Source: Stromatinia cepivora (Eukaryota; Ascomycota; Leotiomycetes; Helotiales; Sclerotiniaceae). Taken from it: a stretch of 64,000 nt of DNA. The notes beneath the pieces are model-generated. The model was not told the origin of the DNA. It searched no databases and saw only the letters and a program-made list of their open reading frames with translations. The DNA is taken from the NCBI GenBank assembly GCA_014898415.1, contig RCTD01000024.1, forward strand, positions 1-64,000. Reading direction: 5' to 3'. Below, one piece after another: positions 12,450 through 25,387 of the stretch (positions are counted from its first letter, which is position 1; each line of letters opens with the position of its first letter). A program made the position numbers and the translations under genes.

Positions 12450-13643
12450 GAAAGGGTTATCTTTTCCAAAGTAGTACATAATGATGAAGTTATAATCGAT
12501 TAGAACTTCTGCCCAACAAGCTTATCAGGTATTGAGAATCTTAGTAGTTATAAAATATTCGAGGGCCTTATAATCGATATAAACCTTGATTTTATATAAT
12601 AAACCGGCGAATTCCGCTCTCCAATAATTGAGAGATCGAATGATTGACAACATTTCTTTATCATGAACTTTGTAATTCAGTTCAACAACAATCATAATTT
12701 TAGAGAAATAAACTACAGGAAACCAATCTTCGCCATACTATTGTAATAACATACTAACAATTACCCCATCGGATACATCTGTTTCGAATATACAGGGAAA
12801 TCGGTGATTATAATATTGCAGAAGCGAAGCGGAGATAAGCTTTTTCTTCAAGATATTGAATACGTTTTAATATACTTCATCGAATACAAACTTAATATTT
12901 ACTTTAATGAATTCGTTGAAAGGTTTCGTTATTATATTATAATCCTTAATGAATCGTCGATAAAAATTGCAAAAACCGAGGAATGATTGGATCCTTTTCA
13001 TTATTGTCGGAAAGGTCCAATTCTTAATTATCTCAATCTTTTCAGGGTCCATCTTTACTCCTTTAGTAGAGATAATAAAGCCCAAGTACTTAATACATGT
13101 AATATTGAATTTGCATTTCTTGAGATCTATTTGTAGGCCAACGATTTCTAATCATTCGAGAATTAATTTAATATGAATTTGATGCTTTTTTTCGTTTTCG
13201 GAATAGATTAGAATATTGTTGAGATATATTGTACAAAAGATGTTTAGGTAATCGAATAGAATATTATTTATATAATATTGATAGATTGCAAAACCATTTA
13301 TTAATCCGAATAATACGATCTTGTATTTATATAATCCATATCGGATTCAAAAAGTAGTATACTCTTTCGAAGCAGGATCCATTTTTATATAATAGAAAAC
13401 TTGATGAATATCGAATTTGATAAAGATTTTAATATCGGAAAGCCGAGAAAGCGTTTCGTCGATCAAAGGGAGGGGATACCGATCCTTATATATCAAGGAA
13501 TTCAATAATCTGAAATCTATATAGAACCTCAAACTATTATTGGATTTCTTGACGAATAAAATAAATACAATATAAAGGGCTTGATTGGATTCAATGAAAC
13601 CTTTGCTGAGATTATCCATAATATATTCTTTGATGATTTTCAA
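12450..13643 (-). pseudogene. gypsy E1 reverse transcriptase and RNase H
   Basis: Read on the minus strand from 13643: FYIDFRLLNSLIYKDRYPLP, then LSRLSDIKIFIKFDIHQ (motif A region) and VFYYIKMDPASKEYTTF. The following piece, 13085-12867, has LGFIISTKGVKMDPEKIEII, then FLGFCNFYRRFIKDYN, the connection between RT and RNase H. RNase H then shows YFSKI, ELNYKVHDKEMLSII and YIDYKALEYF, recalling FSKKLSPAERNYPIHDKELLAI and YTDHKNLEYF. Domains are in canonical gypsy order. Frames are broken by several stops. Confidence 0.88.
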
Positions 13644-14849
13644 TTATTCCAAAGATATCTTGTAAAGCAGATTATAATATAAGGTTTGTTCTCCTTCGTT
13701 TTTTAATATGATTTTATAATTATAAAATCGGTTAAAAGACAAAATATTTGATTTATACTTGGAAAAAACTCGATGATATTATTAATATTCAGATGATATT
13801 TCAGATTCTGAATCGATTTCGGCCAATACTCGATCGAGTTTCTTTCGAACTTTTATATTCTTGAATTCGATTAAGGCAATTAATATTCTCTTTTCTGTAT
13901 ATTATTTGTTCCATCGGAAGTTTATTATATTATCGAGTTCTTTCAGAATAATGGTAAAGAATTCAGTTTGTTCATCTCTCTTATATTCTAATTGGAACTT
14001 ATCGGATTTGAATATATATAGATCGAGGACTTCGGGCAATATACAAGGGAGGCATTTATAAATCTGCAATAATGATATAATTGATTGGAAAAAAAGTAAA
14101 TTGAATTTGAAAGGAATCGGAACCTTTTCTTTTTCAACAAGAGTCTATATTGTATTCATATTTGAAGATTCTTATTATATATCATCAATTACAATTGATC
14201 TGCTTAATTATAAATCTCTTCGATTTCAATATTCTTCGAGTTAATCATTTCATCGATCAGTATCTTGTTAAGTTAATCGATCGATCTTCTATTTACAAAA
14301 GAATAATTAAATAATAAGGAGATTATTCGAATAAAAAATAATACAGGATCTCTTTTTAGGTTATTCAAAATATCTATTAAAACAATCAAACTTCATTCGA
14401 ATCTTTGATAATCAAAATCTATCTAAAATAATATTATAACTCTTTAATTCAGTAATAAAGAAAGGGGCAAAAAATTATTCATAATTATCAATCATTAAAT
14501 TAAGGAATATAGAATGAATAATAATATAGCCTTGTATATTATTATACTTTTTAACTTCAATTGAAACTTTAAATAATATAATTCTGGGTTTAAATATAAG
14601 AAATAAATAAGTAAAGAATATAATATTAATAAAAACGAATCTATTTGCTTTAAAGTCAATGAATACTCTTAATCAATAAATATAACTATTTTTCGAAAGA
14701 TTGTAAAAGAGGATAAGTGTTTTTTTTTTTATAAGTTTAATTAAATCAAGAAATCTTATATCCCATATAATACTTAGAATAAAAACAGAATCTAAGTATT
14801 TGATTTTAAATACTTTTCTTTTTCTAAACAGATATTCTATATAACTTCA

Positions 14850-16400
14850 ATTATAGCTTTTGAATTAAAGTCTTCTTCGATATCCCGATATTCTTTGAAT
14901 TCTTTTGTTTCTTCTTGTACTGTTTCGATCTTATTGAGGTTATTGATATAAAATATCGATATACATACTGCTCCAGGAAAGAGAAAGGGCGATGAGTATT
15001 TGAAGTTCGAATAATTATTGAATATAACGGAGTCGATGTATCCGGGAGGGGTATTCCAGAATGGAAATGGTTTCGGGAATATAGAGGTTCCAAAATTGGA
15101 GTTGTTAAAGCTTCGAGAAAGTTACAAGGGGTTTGTAATAATCGTTGATTTGTAAATAGTTACAAAAACTTTTTGGTCAATATAATATCGGTTTTGTTTT
15201 TGTAATAAAACTTCATTTTGATTTATTCTAATAAATATATTCACAAGTTTTTTTGTAATCTTATAATCCTTGATAAATATTACTACTATTCGCAAAAGAA
15301 AATCGGAAATCTTCTATTCGAGATCCCTGAATAGGATTTTATTATTAATAATCTTTACTTGGATAACAAGTAATTTGAATTTCCTATATTATTCTAGGAA
15401 ATTGCTATATCGAATTATATTAGGCATAATTTATATCTCATATTGAAACGAGCATCATCGATTTCAACCGAGTTCCGATAAATCGTTACAAATTGTTCGA
15501 CCAATTCGAATACCATAAATCGGAATACTTGTATATAAAGAGTATGACAATATACTTATACTTCCGATTCAATTTGATCGATTATATATATACAACATTA
15601 CGTTTCATTTTTAAATAATATAATATATAGCTCGAATTGTTCTATAACCAATAATTACTATAAACTAACTTTAGATTCAATACCATCATTAAATTTAATA
15701 AGAAGATTTATAGGTTTTGATATATATATATCTTACTGCGAATTATAATTGATACAAAAATACGATTTTGATCAATTAGATCGGCTTCTTAAGTAAAAGA
15801 ACCCCTGATTATTAAATAAATCATCACTTCCTAAAAGAAAAGGAAAATCCTCGGAGAACTCTTAATGATCAAATCGTTTAATCGAAGTTTTCTTTTTCTA
15901 ACTTCGGGATTTTCGGATTTGCTTGAATAAAGATCCTTAAATTTCGATTAAAAAAATAAAAAAAATTCCAGATATTATTATTGATCTGGATGCCTATGTA
16001 AATATCACTTAAAACTCAAAAGGAGATTACATTGTTACAAAACTCATCGTTACTATAGCTTTCAATTATTGATTCTTCTCTTTCAAATTTATAATCATTA
16101 TATAAAGATCTTATAATTGTAATAATAATTCGGAAAGAATAATTAAATTATTAAAAGTATCGGCTTTATATATTAGAATCTTCTTTTTACTAATTTTCTT
16201 TTTTCCAATAATAATATTATCCAATCCTGTATTTATATTTTCTTCAAAGAGTTGTTGAAATAATTAAGGAGAAGGAAAGAGTTCTTCAGAATATACTTTC
16301 AAAAATTTGGAGTATACAGAAGAAAGAGTTCATTACATTATAAAAGTGATGGTACACTTTTAAAAGTATTTATATCTTTGTTGATTAAATCGGAATAGAT
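14850..16400 (-). pseudogene. gypsy E1 gag region, unrecognisable in detail
   Basis: By position between RT/protease and the 5-prime LTR this must be the gag region. The longest minus-strand open stretch is 14851-15093 (80 codons, ending KKTLIQKL). A homologous plus-strand version lies in gypsy E2 around 21.6-22.3 kb. No CCHC knuckle is seen. Confidence 0.45.
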
Positions 16401-16515
16401 CTTTTTCTTCTAAATATAACGTTTGTAAAAGTTCATCTAAGAAGGTATTATTAAAGTAAAATATTATTTGGAAGACCATTAAATAGCCAAACACTTGTAA
16501 ATAAGTTATAGATAA

Positions 16516-16797
16516 TGTGATGCACAAAAGCTATAGTAAAACTGAATAAATAGGGTCAATTATATTCTTTAGAATCTACAATTGAAGAACTATGATTTGT
16601 AAGAAACGACTAGATATATATATATAAATACCCATTTGTAAGCTGCAGAATTATATATAAGCATTATTAGAGTTACCATTTTACTATACTAAATCGTATG
16701 ATTCGTAACGCATGCACACAGATGATCAGCTCATAAATTGATATGGGAGATAAGAGGTATCACGTGGTTAGCCTCCTGTGGTTCACGATTCGTGACA
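16516..16797 (-). repeat. 5-prime LTR of gypsy E1
   Basis: Plus-strand ends are TGTGATGCACAAAAGC and CGATTCGTGACA, the canonical TG...CA form. The gypsy E2 LTR (19973-20256) is its reverse complement. Confidence 0.9.
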
Positions 16798-17683
16798 TAA
16801 ATCAAAAAGAATATTTCGATATTATATTAATCAAATATAGTATTATATATAAACAATATCAAATTAAGAAACTATCAATAGTGGATTATACCCATCTCCG
16901 GTTAGCAATCGATAATGATGAATTAATAGATATAAACAAATATCAATAACAAATAGGAAATATAATTTATTCAATGATATATATTTGATTAAATATAGTA
17001 TTCTTAATTAAAAGACTTTCATAATTTATAACAAAATCAACAAAACATTATATTATAGCTTTGAAGAATCTGATACGATATCTACAATCAATAATCAAAC
17101 AAAAGCTATGATTCGGGTTAAAAAGAATATAATCTGATATTTACAAAGAATACAATATATCTGATAATATAATAAAGGTATATATAGATACAGATTAAAC
17201 TAATAACAAATATAATCAGAAAAATATTTCAAAAGGAATTGTAATATTCTATAAAGGTTTTATATTATGGGCTAACAAAAAACAAATGTTTGTGATTACC
17301 TTTAATACAGAATCAGAATATATTGCGATAATAATATTCATTAAACAAAGAAAATGGATTATACAAATATTTAAAGATCTATTTAGATCAAATTACATTG
17401 AAAAGAATAAAGATATAATTCAAATACTTAATAATAATCAAAATGCTTTAACTTTAATCAAGAATCTATATTTATATAAATGATTCAAATATATAGATAT
17501 CAATTATTATTTTATTAAGGATTTAATAGAAAAGAAGAAAATCGCTATTAATTATATCAATATATGCGATATAATTGCCGATGAAATGATGAAGTCTTGT
17601 ATAAGGATTGTTTTCGAAAAGTTCAAGAAAATGTTAGGATTAATAGCCTAAAAAAATCGAATAGGATATTCTCAATAAAGGAG
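16798..17683 (+). pseudogene. copia A pol, second part (RT end and RNase H)
   Basis: After the gypsy insertion the copia frame resumes with NQKEYFDIILIKYSIIYKQ and DYTHLRLAIDNDELIDINKY. RNase H follows, ending in the open stretch 17286-17483 with FNTESEYIAIIIFIKQRKWI, equivalent to the family pattern SSTEsEYIAl...KQ..W. Stops are frequent between 16950 and 17280. Confidence 0.85.
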
Positions 17684-17849
17684 TATTGGAAATGAGATCA
17701 TTATAGGATTAGAATTAAGATTACAAGACCATAATGGTACACAGATTATATTTAGGGATAATCTCAATTCTACTTCTACTAGAATTATAGATCCTTAATT
17801 CAACCTATATAGTCAACAATACTACTACTTCCTGCACCAAAAGTCAACA
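17684..17849 (+). repeat. 3-prime LTR of copia A (166 bp)
   Basis: It starts TATTGGAAATGAGATC (mutated TGTTGG) and ends CCAAAAGTCAACA. Preceded by AATAAAGGAG, a short polypurine tract also present before the copia D 3-prime LTR. Confidence 0.9.
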
Positions 17850-17854
17850 GATTT

Positions 17855-19972
17855 TTAATAATAATTAGAATATAAAAGCTTCAAATTACTTATTATATTT
17901 GTATAATTTTATAAAAGAAATTTTTATTTTAATAAAATCATTATGTAAAGAAATTTATAAATTATATAATGAATTGGAAATGAACAAATCGAATAATATA
18001 CAACTTTTTATTTAAAAGATTAAATATCGAGAATATTTAATTATAATAAATATAAATATCTTTTTATATTCTTATTAATTTTATCAATCTGAATAAATTA
18101 TAAAGAATTCTGATTTATTTAAAGAAAATAAAATAAAAGATTTGGTTTGATAAAATTAATATTAGAATTAAAAATTAGATTTATAAATCTATTGAAAAAA
18201 AAAATTATATTTTTTGATATCGAATAAAAGAATTAAATAAAAAAATTAATATAATGAAAAAATTGAAGAATATTAAAGATATTATAAATGAAATATCGGA
18301 ATTTATTATAACTGATTCTTTTCTAAAAAAAACTTGATAATTTTTACATATTTATCGATATAGAATAAAAAATCATAATAAAATTTGTTAAATTCAAAAT
18401 ATAGAATAAAATATTATTTACTTTTATACAAAATTAAAATATCTCAGAATCTTTAATAACAAAACTTTTCGAAAGATAATTATAATATTGAAATAAAAAA
18501 TTATAAATAAATTCAAAGTATTATTAAAATATAATTCAAATCTTTATAATTTTTTAGATTACGAAAAATAAAGAAAAAAGTTTCAAATCTAAAATCAGAA
18601 TTGTTAGAATAATGATCATTATAATTTGCAATCTTCAAAATCAATTTCAGATTATAATTATCATTATATATTGTTTATATTATTTATTTATAATGATTTA
18701 ATGAATCTAAATATTATAAAAATATAAAACAAATATAAAGAGAATAAAAACATTTTTAAAATCTTTAATTTTTTTTATAAACAATTCAATTATAAAGTAT
18801 ATGATTATAAAATAAAGAAACAAATAAATATTATATAAAAAATAAATAGATATAAAATAATATTATAAATAAATATATCAATATAACGGATATCAATTAT
18901 AATAATATAAATCAATAATTTAATTATATATAATATTTATTAATAAAAAAGATATTCAATATAATGTCAATAAAATTATTTGTTTAATTTTGTTGATTAT
19001 AAAAGTTATTAAAGAAAGGGTTTTCAAAGTAATAATTATTAATAATTAAATATGTTCCAAAGTTTTATCGACAATGAATCGTTAATATTATTTAATAGTA
19101 TTTCAAATATATTATTAGATAATATAATATCTTTATTATCGATTTCGATTTTCGAGGAATAGGGAAAAGCTTAATTTTTACAATAAATCATTTGTGAAAA
19201 TTATCAAAAGATATAGAATGGATATAATATATAATAAATAATGAAGATTTGTTATAATTCAATTTTATAAATAGTAAATCTTTATTTATTTCAATTATAT
19301 ACTCTTAATATATATTTTTTTTATTTAATATAATTAATTTGATTGATAATGAATGTTTAGGAAAAGTATTTATTAATTATTCTTTTATTAAATGATATAA
19401 TATTATTATATTATTTTTATTATACTGTTATAAGTTTTCTTTAATTGATGAAAATATTATAAATATTATTATAGAATACTTTATTATAAATATCATAATA
19501 ATTTAATATTAAAAAATCTAACTGTTTTTATTACTAAGTTTTCGAAAGATATATCTATTATTTTCGGATTATTATTATTATAATATTATAATCTTTATAT
19601 TAATTAGATTAATATAATTTTATCCTTCAATTTTCAACATTATATTATATATTATTATTTGTATAATATTCTATATCTGATATTAGTATCAATAATCTCA
19701 TTTTTAATATTTATCGATAAAATCCTTAAAAAATTATTTCTAATTAAAAAGTATTCTGATCAGAATTTTGAATTGTATTAATCATTTTGAATAAAAAATA
19801 GAAAAAAGAATATTCAAATATATATTCTGAATTTTAAAACGATTTTGAAAAACCAGATATATAATTAGAATATTTATAAAATATTTCCGCAAAAGATATC
19901 GAAGATGAAGATTATAAAGTGGTGAAAAATTCAGATATTGAATTATTTATTTAGAAAGATTTTAATACATAA
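17855..19972 (+). mobile_element. RIP-degraded retroelement remnant, second copy of 1000-2600
   Basis: From about 18380 to 19970 the sequence parallels 1000-2600, including the AAAACTTTTCGAAA stretch and an Asn/Tyr-rich gag-like zone. It is the older substrate into which gypsy E2 inserted at 19972. No intact frame survives. The part 17855-18380 has no recognisable content and joins to 3209-3623 when the later insertions are removed. Confidence 0.5.
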
Positions 19973-20256
19973 TGTCACGAATCGTGAACCACAGGAGGCT
20001 AATCACGTGATACCTTTTATCTCCCATATCAATTGATGAGATGATCATCTATACATATGTATTACGATTTATACAATTTAGTATAGTAAAATGGTGATTT
20101 TAATAATATATATATATAGTCCTATAGCTTATATATAGGTATTTATATATATATATATTTAGTTGCTTCTTACAAGTTATAATTCTTCAATTATAGATTT
20201 TAAGGAATATAATTGATCTTGTTTATTCAGTTTTATTATAACTTTTGTATATTATA
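19973..20256 (+). repeat. 5-prime LTR of gypsy E2
   Basis: It begins TGTCACGAATCGTGAACCAC and ends TTGTATATTATA, the RIP form of the E1 end. The next 100 bp match the inverted sequence just inside the E1 5-prime LTR, confirming orientation. Confidence 0.85.
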
Positions 20257-22027
20257 TTATCTATAATTCATTTATAAATATCCGGCCATTTGATGATTTT
20301 CTAAATAATATCTTATTTTAATAATATTTTCTTAGATAAACTTTTATAAATGTTATATCTAAAAGAAGAAGATCTATTCTGATCTAATCAATAAAGATAT
20401 AAAACCTTTTTAGAAATATATTACCATTTTTATAATATAATGAACTTCTCCTTTTGTATATTCCGAACTTTCGAAAATTTATTCTGAAGAGTCTTTTCTT
20501 TTCCTTCAATTATTTCAATAATCTTTCGAAGAAAATAGGAATATAGATTTGGATAATATCATTATTGGAAAAAAAAAATTGATAAAAAGAAGATTCTAGT
20601 ATATAAAGCCAATATTCCTAATAATTCAATTATTCTTTTCGATTTACCATTACAATTACAAAAATTTTATATAATAATTATAAATTTGAAAAAAAAGAAT
20701 CGATAATTGAAAATTATAATAACAATAAGTTTTGTAATAATGTAATTTCGTTTTGAGTTTTAAATGATATTTATATAAATATTCAAATCAATAATAGTAT
20801 TTAGGATTTCTTTTATTCTTTTAATTGAGAATCAAGGATTTTCGTTCAAACAAATCTGAAGATTTTAGGGTTAGAAGAAGAAAACCTTGATTAGACGATC
20901 TAATTATTCAGGGTTCTTTAATAGTTCTCTTTTTTTTTTAGGAAGTAATGATTTATATAATAATCGGGGGTTCTTTTATTTAAGAAGTCGATTTAATTGA
21001 TTAAGATTATATTCCTGTATTAATTATAGTTCGTATTGAAATATATATATATCAAAATTTATAAATCTTATTATTAAACTTAACAATAATATTGAATTTA
21101 AAGTTAATTTGTAGTAATTATTGATTATAGAACGATTTGAATTGTATATTATATTATTTAAAAATGAAATATAATATTGTATATATATAATCGATCGAAT
21201 AGAATTAGAAGTATGAATATATTATTATATTTTTTATATATAAATACTTTGATTTATAATATTCGAATTAGTTGAATAATTTGTAGCGATTTATTGGAAT
21301 TGATTGAAATTGATAATATTTGTTTTCAATATAAAATATAGATTATATTTAATACAATTCGATGTAATAATTTCCTAGAATAATATAGAAAGTTTAGATT
21401 ACTTGTTATTCAAATGAAGATTATCGATAATAAAATCTTATTTAGGAATCTCGAATAAAAGATTTCCGATTTTCTTTTACAAATGATAATAATATTTATT
21501 AAAGATTATAAGATTACAAAAGAATTCGTGAATATATTTATTAAAGTAAATCAAAATAAAATTTCATTATAAAAATGAAATCGATATTATATTAGATAAA
21601 ATGCTTTTATAGTTATTTATAAATCGATAATTATTACAAATCCTTTGTAATCCTTTCAAAACTTTAATAACTCCAATTTTGAAACCTCTATATTCCTGAA
21701 ACCATTTCCATCCCAGAATACTTTTCTCGGATATATAAACTTTATTATATTTAATAACTATTTGAACTTCAAATATTCATTGTTTTCTCCTTTTTCTAGG
21801 ATAATATATATATCGATACCTTATATCGATAATTTTAATATGATTAAGATAGTATATGAAAAAACAGAAGAATTAAAAGAATATCAGGATATCAAAGAAG
21901 ATTTCAGTTTAAAAATTACAATTGAAATTATATAGAATATTTGTTTAAAGAAAGAAAAATATTTAAAATCAAATATTTAAACTTTATTTCTATTTTAAAT
22001 ATTATATAGAATATAAGATTTCTTGAT

Positions 22028-22297
22028 ATGATAAAGCTTATAAAAGAAAAAGCACTCACCCTTCTCTATAATCTTTCGAAAAATGATTATATTTATCGAT
22101 CAAAAGTATTCATTAATTCTAAAGCAAATAAATTCGTTTTCATTAATACTATATTCCTTACTTATTTATTTTCTATATTTAAATTAAGAATTATATTGTT
22201 TAAAGTTTCAATTGAAATCAAAGAATATAATGATATACAAAACTATATTATTATTTATTTTATATTCCTTAATTTAATAATCGATAATTGTGAATAA
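22028..22297 (+). pseudogene. gypsy E2 gag/protease-region fragment
   Basis: An 89-codon open stretch beginning MIKLIKEKALTLLYNLSKND, rich in Ile and Asn. By position it lies in the gag-protease interval of E2. No catalytic motif is visible, so the assignment is by place only. Confidence 0.35.
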
Positions 22298-22889
22298 TCT
22301 TTTTTTTTTCTTATTATTAAATTAGGAAATTATAATATTATTTCAAATAAACTTTGATTATTAAAGATTCAAACGAAACTTGATTGTTTCAATCGATATT
22401 TCGAATAGTTTAAAGAGAAACTCTATATTATCTTTTATTCGAATAATCTTTTTCTTATTCAATCATTCTTTCATAAACAGAAAATCGATTAATTAATTTA
22501 ATAAAATATTAATCGATGAAATAATCAATTCAAAGAATATTAGAATTGAAAAGATTTATAATTGAACAAATCAATCGCAATTGATAATATATAATAAGAA
22601 TCTTCAAATATAAATATAATACAGATTCTTATTGAAAAAGAAGAAACCCTGATTCCCTTCAAATTCAATCCATCTTTTTCCTAATTAATTATATTATTAT
22701 TACAAATCTATAAATACTTTCTCTATATATCACTCGAAATTTTCGATCTATATATATTCAAATCCGATAAATTCTAATTAGAATACAAAAAAGATAAACA
22801 AATTGAATTCTTTATTATTATTTTGAAAGAATTCAATAATATAATAGATTTCTAACAAAACAAACAATATACAAAAAAGAAAATATTAA

Positions 22890-24700
22890 TTATTCTAATC
22901 AAATTCAAGAATACAAAAGTTCCAAAAAAACTCGATCAAATATTAATCAAAATCGATTCAGAATCTAAAATATTATTTGAATATCGATAATATTATCAAA
23001 CTTTTTTTAAATATAAATCAAATATCTTATCTTTTAATTGATTTTATAATTATAAAATTATATTAGAAAATAAAGGAAAAAATTTTTTATATTATAATCT
23101 ACTTTATAAGATATCCTTAAAATAATTAAAAATTATTAAAAAATATATTATAAATAATCTCAATAAAGATTTCATTGAATTTAATCAAACCTTTTATACT
23201 ATATCCATCTTATTCATTAAAAAACCCAATAATAATTTAAAATTCTATATAAATTTCAAATTATTGAATTCCTTAATATATTATCACGGGATAGTATGAC
23301 TACAGAGCACTTTCAGGGATCGGGGAATAGGTGATACACATGATTGGTAGAGTAAAAGAATTGAATGACTTGCCCTTGATTATATGAATCAAAAGCTATA
23401 TATATAAAACAAATGAATAATTATCTAACCGATATAGATCTTAATTAAGCTAGATCTTTGTTTGTTAGTGTATCAGGATCACCTTATCGATCGATAGATT
23501 GGTAAGGGCTAGAAGATCCTTCATTCCGATTGGAAAGCATACGCTTTGATCCTTCGTAGGATACAGGGGATCACAGGGCTTTCCGTGACATATATAAAGA
23601 TTGATATCCTTTCCCTTTGATCGATGAAACATTTTCTTGGTTTTCTAATATTAAGATTTTTATTAAATTCAATATTCATTAAGTTTTCCATTATATAAAA
23701 ATGGATCTTGCTTTGAAAGAGTATATTATTTTTTGAACTCAATATAGATTATATAAATACAAAATCGTATTATTCGAATTAACGAATAGTTTTGTAATCT
23801 ATTAATATTATATAAATAATGTTTTATTCGATTATCTAAATATCTTTTGTATAGTATATTTCAATAATATTTTAATTTACTCTGAAAACGAAGAAGAGTA
23901 TCAGATTTATATTAAGTTAATTCTCGAATAATTAGAAATTGTTGATTTACAAATAAATCTTAAAAAATGCGAATTCAATATTATATATATTAAATATTTA
24001 GGCTTTATTATTTCTATTAAAGGAATAAAAATGGATTCTGAAAAGATTGAAATAATTAAGAATTAGATTTTTTCGATAATAATGAAAAGGATTCAATTAT
24101 TTCTTAATTTTTATAATTTTTATTAATAATTTATTAAGGATTATAATATAATAATGAAACGTTTTAATAAACTTATTCAAGCATATATTAAATTTATATT
24201 CAATGAAATATACTAAAATATATTCAATATCTTAAAGAAAAAATTTATCTTCGTTTTGCTCCTGCAATATTATAATCATCGATTTCTTTATATATTCGAA
24301 ATAGATATATTCAATAAAATAATTACTAGTCTATTATCATAATAGTATAATAAAGATTAATTATTTATAGCTTATTTCTCCAAAATTATGATTATTATTG
24401 AACTAAACTACAAAGTTTATAATAAAGAAATACTATCAATTATTCGATCTCTCAATTATTGAAGAACAGAATTTGTTGATTCATTATATAAAATCAAGGT
24501 TTATATCGATTATAAAACCCTCGAATATTTCATAATTATCAAAATTCTCAATATTCGATAAACTTATTGAACAAAAATATTAATCGATTACAATTTTATC
24601 ATTATATATCATTTTAAAAAGAATAATTTCTTTATCAATATTTTAACCTATCAAATTAATAAATTGAATTTCCAAAATTATATTAAGAAAAAGAATCGTT
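22890..24700 (+). pseudogene. gypsy E2 reverse transcriptase and RNase H, split by a solo LTR
   Basis: Before 23281 the translation includes NNLNKDFIEFNQTFYTISIL and FYINFKLLNSLIY. After the solo LTR it resumes with the Y-K-D ... PFPLIDETFS motif. Further on come LGFIISIKGIKMDSEKIEII and a YIDYKTLEYF RNase H motif. It aligns with E1 throughout. Stops at former CAA and TGG codons are numerous. Confidence 0.82.
23282..23590 (-). repeat. Solo LTR (309 bp) nested in gypsy E2
   Basis: Plus-strand ends are TATCACGGGATAG and CTTTCCGTGACA. It is flanked by TATAT on both sides (23277-23281 and 23591-23595). Copies occur at 28625-28933 (opposite orientation) and 36413-36722. No internal retroelement sequence accompanies it, so it is a solo LTR left by LTR-LTR recombination, or less likely a short non-autonomous element. 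It is visibly less AT-rich than its surroundings. Confidence 0.82.
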
Positions 24701-25241
24701 TTTAATAGTTTATTAAAAATAACCAAATTGATATCAAAATTATAAAAAAAGTTTTATAAAGATATTATTCAAATAAAACAATAATTATTAATATTGATTT
24801 AAATAAAATCGTTTTTTGATTCGATTTAATTAATTATATTATCAAAATAAATAAAATTATAAATAATTTATTAATACTTAAAATATAAATTATCCAAAAT
24901 CATAAATATATATCATTCTAAAAGAATCTTTTATTTTATAATAACCATCTAATAATATCCGATATCAATAATTTTCGAATTTATTTGATTTATAAAACCT
25001 ATAATTCCATTTCCATTATTCATTTTGGTACAAGCAAAATCTACCTTTTATTATCTCAATAATATTATTGATCTAAAATATACAATATTATAATCAGATA
25101 TATATACAGTTATTATACTTGCAAATATAATTCCGTTCTATATAATTATACCCCCGATTTATTGTATCCATTTTCGATTCCTAATCGCATATAACAATAC
25201 ATTATTATGAATTACTACAATTTTAATAAAAATAAATATAG

Positions 25242-25387
25242 TGTTAACTTTTGGTGCAGGAAGTAGTAGTATTGTTGGAAATGAGGCCATCATAGAATTA
25301 GAATTGAGGTTATCCCCAAATATGGTTTGTGCACCATTATGATCATATAACCTCAATTCTAATCCTATGATGGCCTCATTTCCAACA
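25242..25387 (-). repeat. Rearranged copia B LTR with a 41-bp-armed palindrome
   Basis: The first 36 bp (TGTTAACTTTTGGTGCAG onward) are normal LTR. From 25273 the usual middle segment is replaced by an inverted copy of the opposite LTR end. The result is an inverted repeat: 25273-25313 against 25347-25387, 40 of 41 positions complementary, spacer 33 bp. The normal arrangement is seen in copies A, C and D. Confidence 0.88.

Larger units (their letters stand above)
9754..16797 (-). mobile_element. Complete Ty3/gypsy retrotransposon E1, nested in copia A
   Basis: LTRs lie at 9754-10034 (281 bp) and 16516-16797 (282 bp). The host target TAAAT is duplicated at 9749-9753 and 16798-16802. Removing the insertion restores the copia frame at NQKEYFDIILIKYSIIY. 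Coding sense is minus: gag and protease towards 16.4-13.7 kb, RT at 13.64-12.87 kb, RNase H at about 12.85-12.45 kb, integrase near 11.9-11.6 kb. A polypurine-like CCGAAGGGGAAAGTAA (minus strand) touches the left LTR, as expected for the 3-prime end. All frames carry stops. Confidence 0.93.
5319..17849 (+). mobile_element. Ty1/copia retrotransposon copy A, carrying a nested gypsy element
   Basis: LTRs of 166 bp lie at 5319-5484 and 17684-17849. Both element flanks carry GATTT (5314-5318 and 17850-17854). Order on the plus strand is gag (about 5960-6600), protease and pre-integrase (about 6880-7500), integrase (about 7530-8100), connector, RT (about 9170-9757) and RNase H (about 16800-17640). 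Between RT and RNase H a 7,044-bp gypsy element is inserted. Without it and its duplication the element is about 5.5 kb, as in copies C and D. It is dead: many stops, and the RT box reads YIDN instead of YIDD. Confidence 0.93.
19973..25241 (+). mobile_element. Ty3/gypsy retrotransposon E2, 3-prime part missing
   Basis: Same family as E1 but in plus orientation. A 5-prime LTR lies at 19973-20256, the gag region to about 22.3 kb, and RT and RNase H from about 22.9 to 24.7 kb. A solo LTR of another family (23282-23590) interrupts RT. The coding similarity runs into integrase at NYYNFNKNKY and stops exactly at 25241, where copia B begins. The continuation expected on the far side of copia B is absent. 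Confidence 0.88.
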
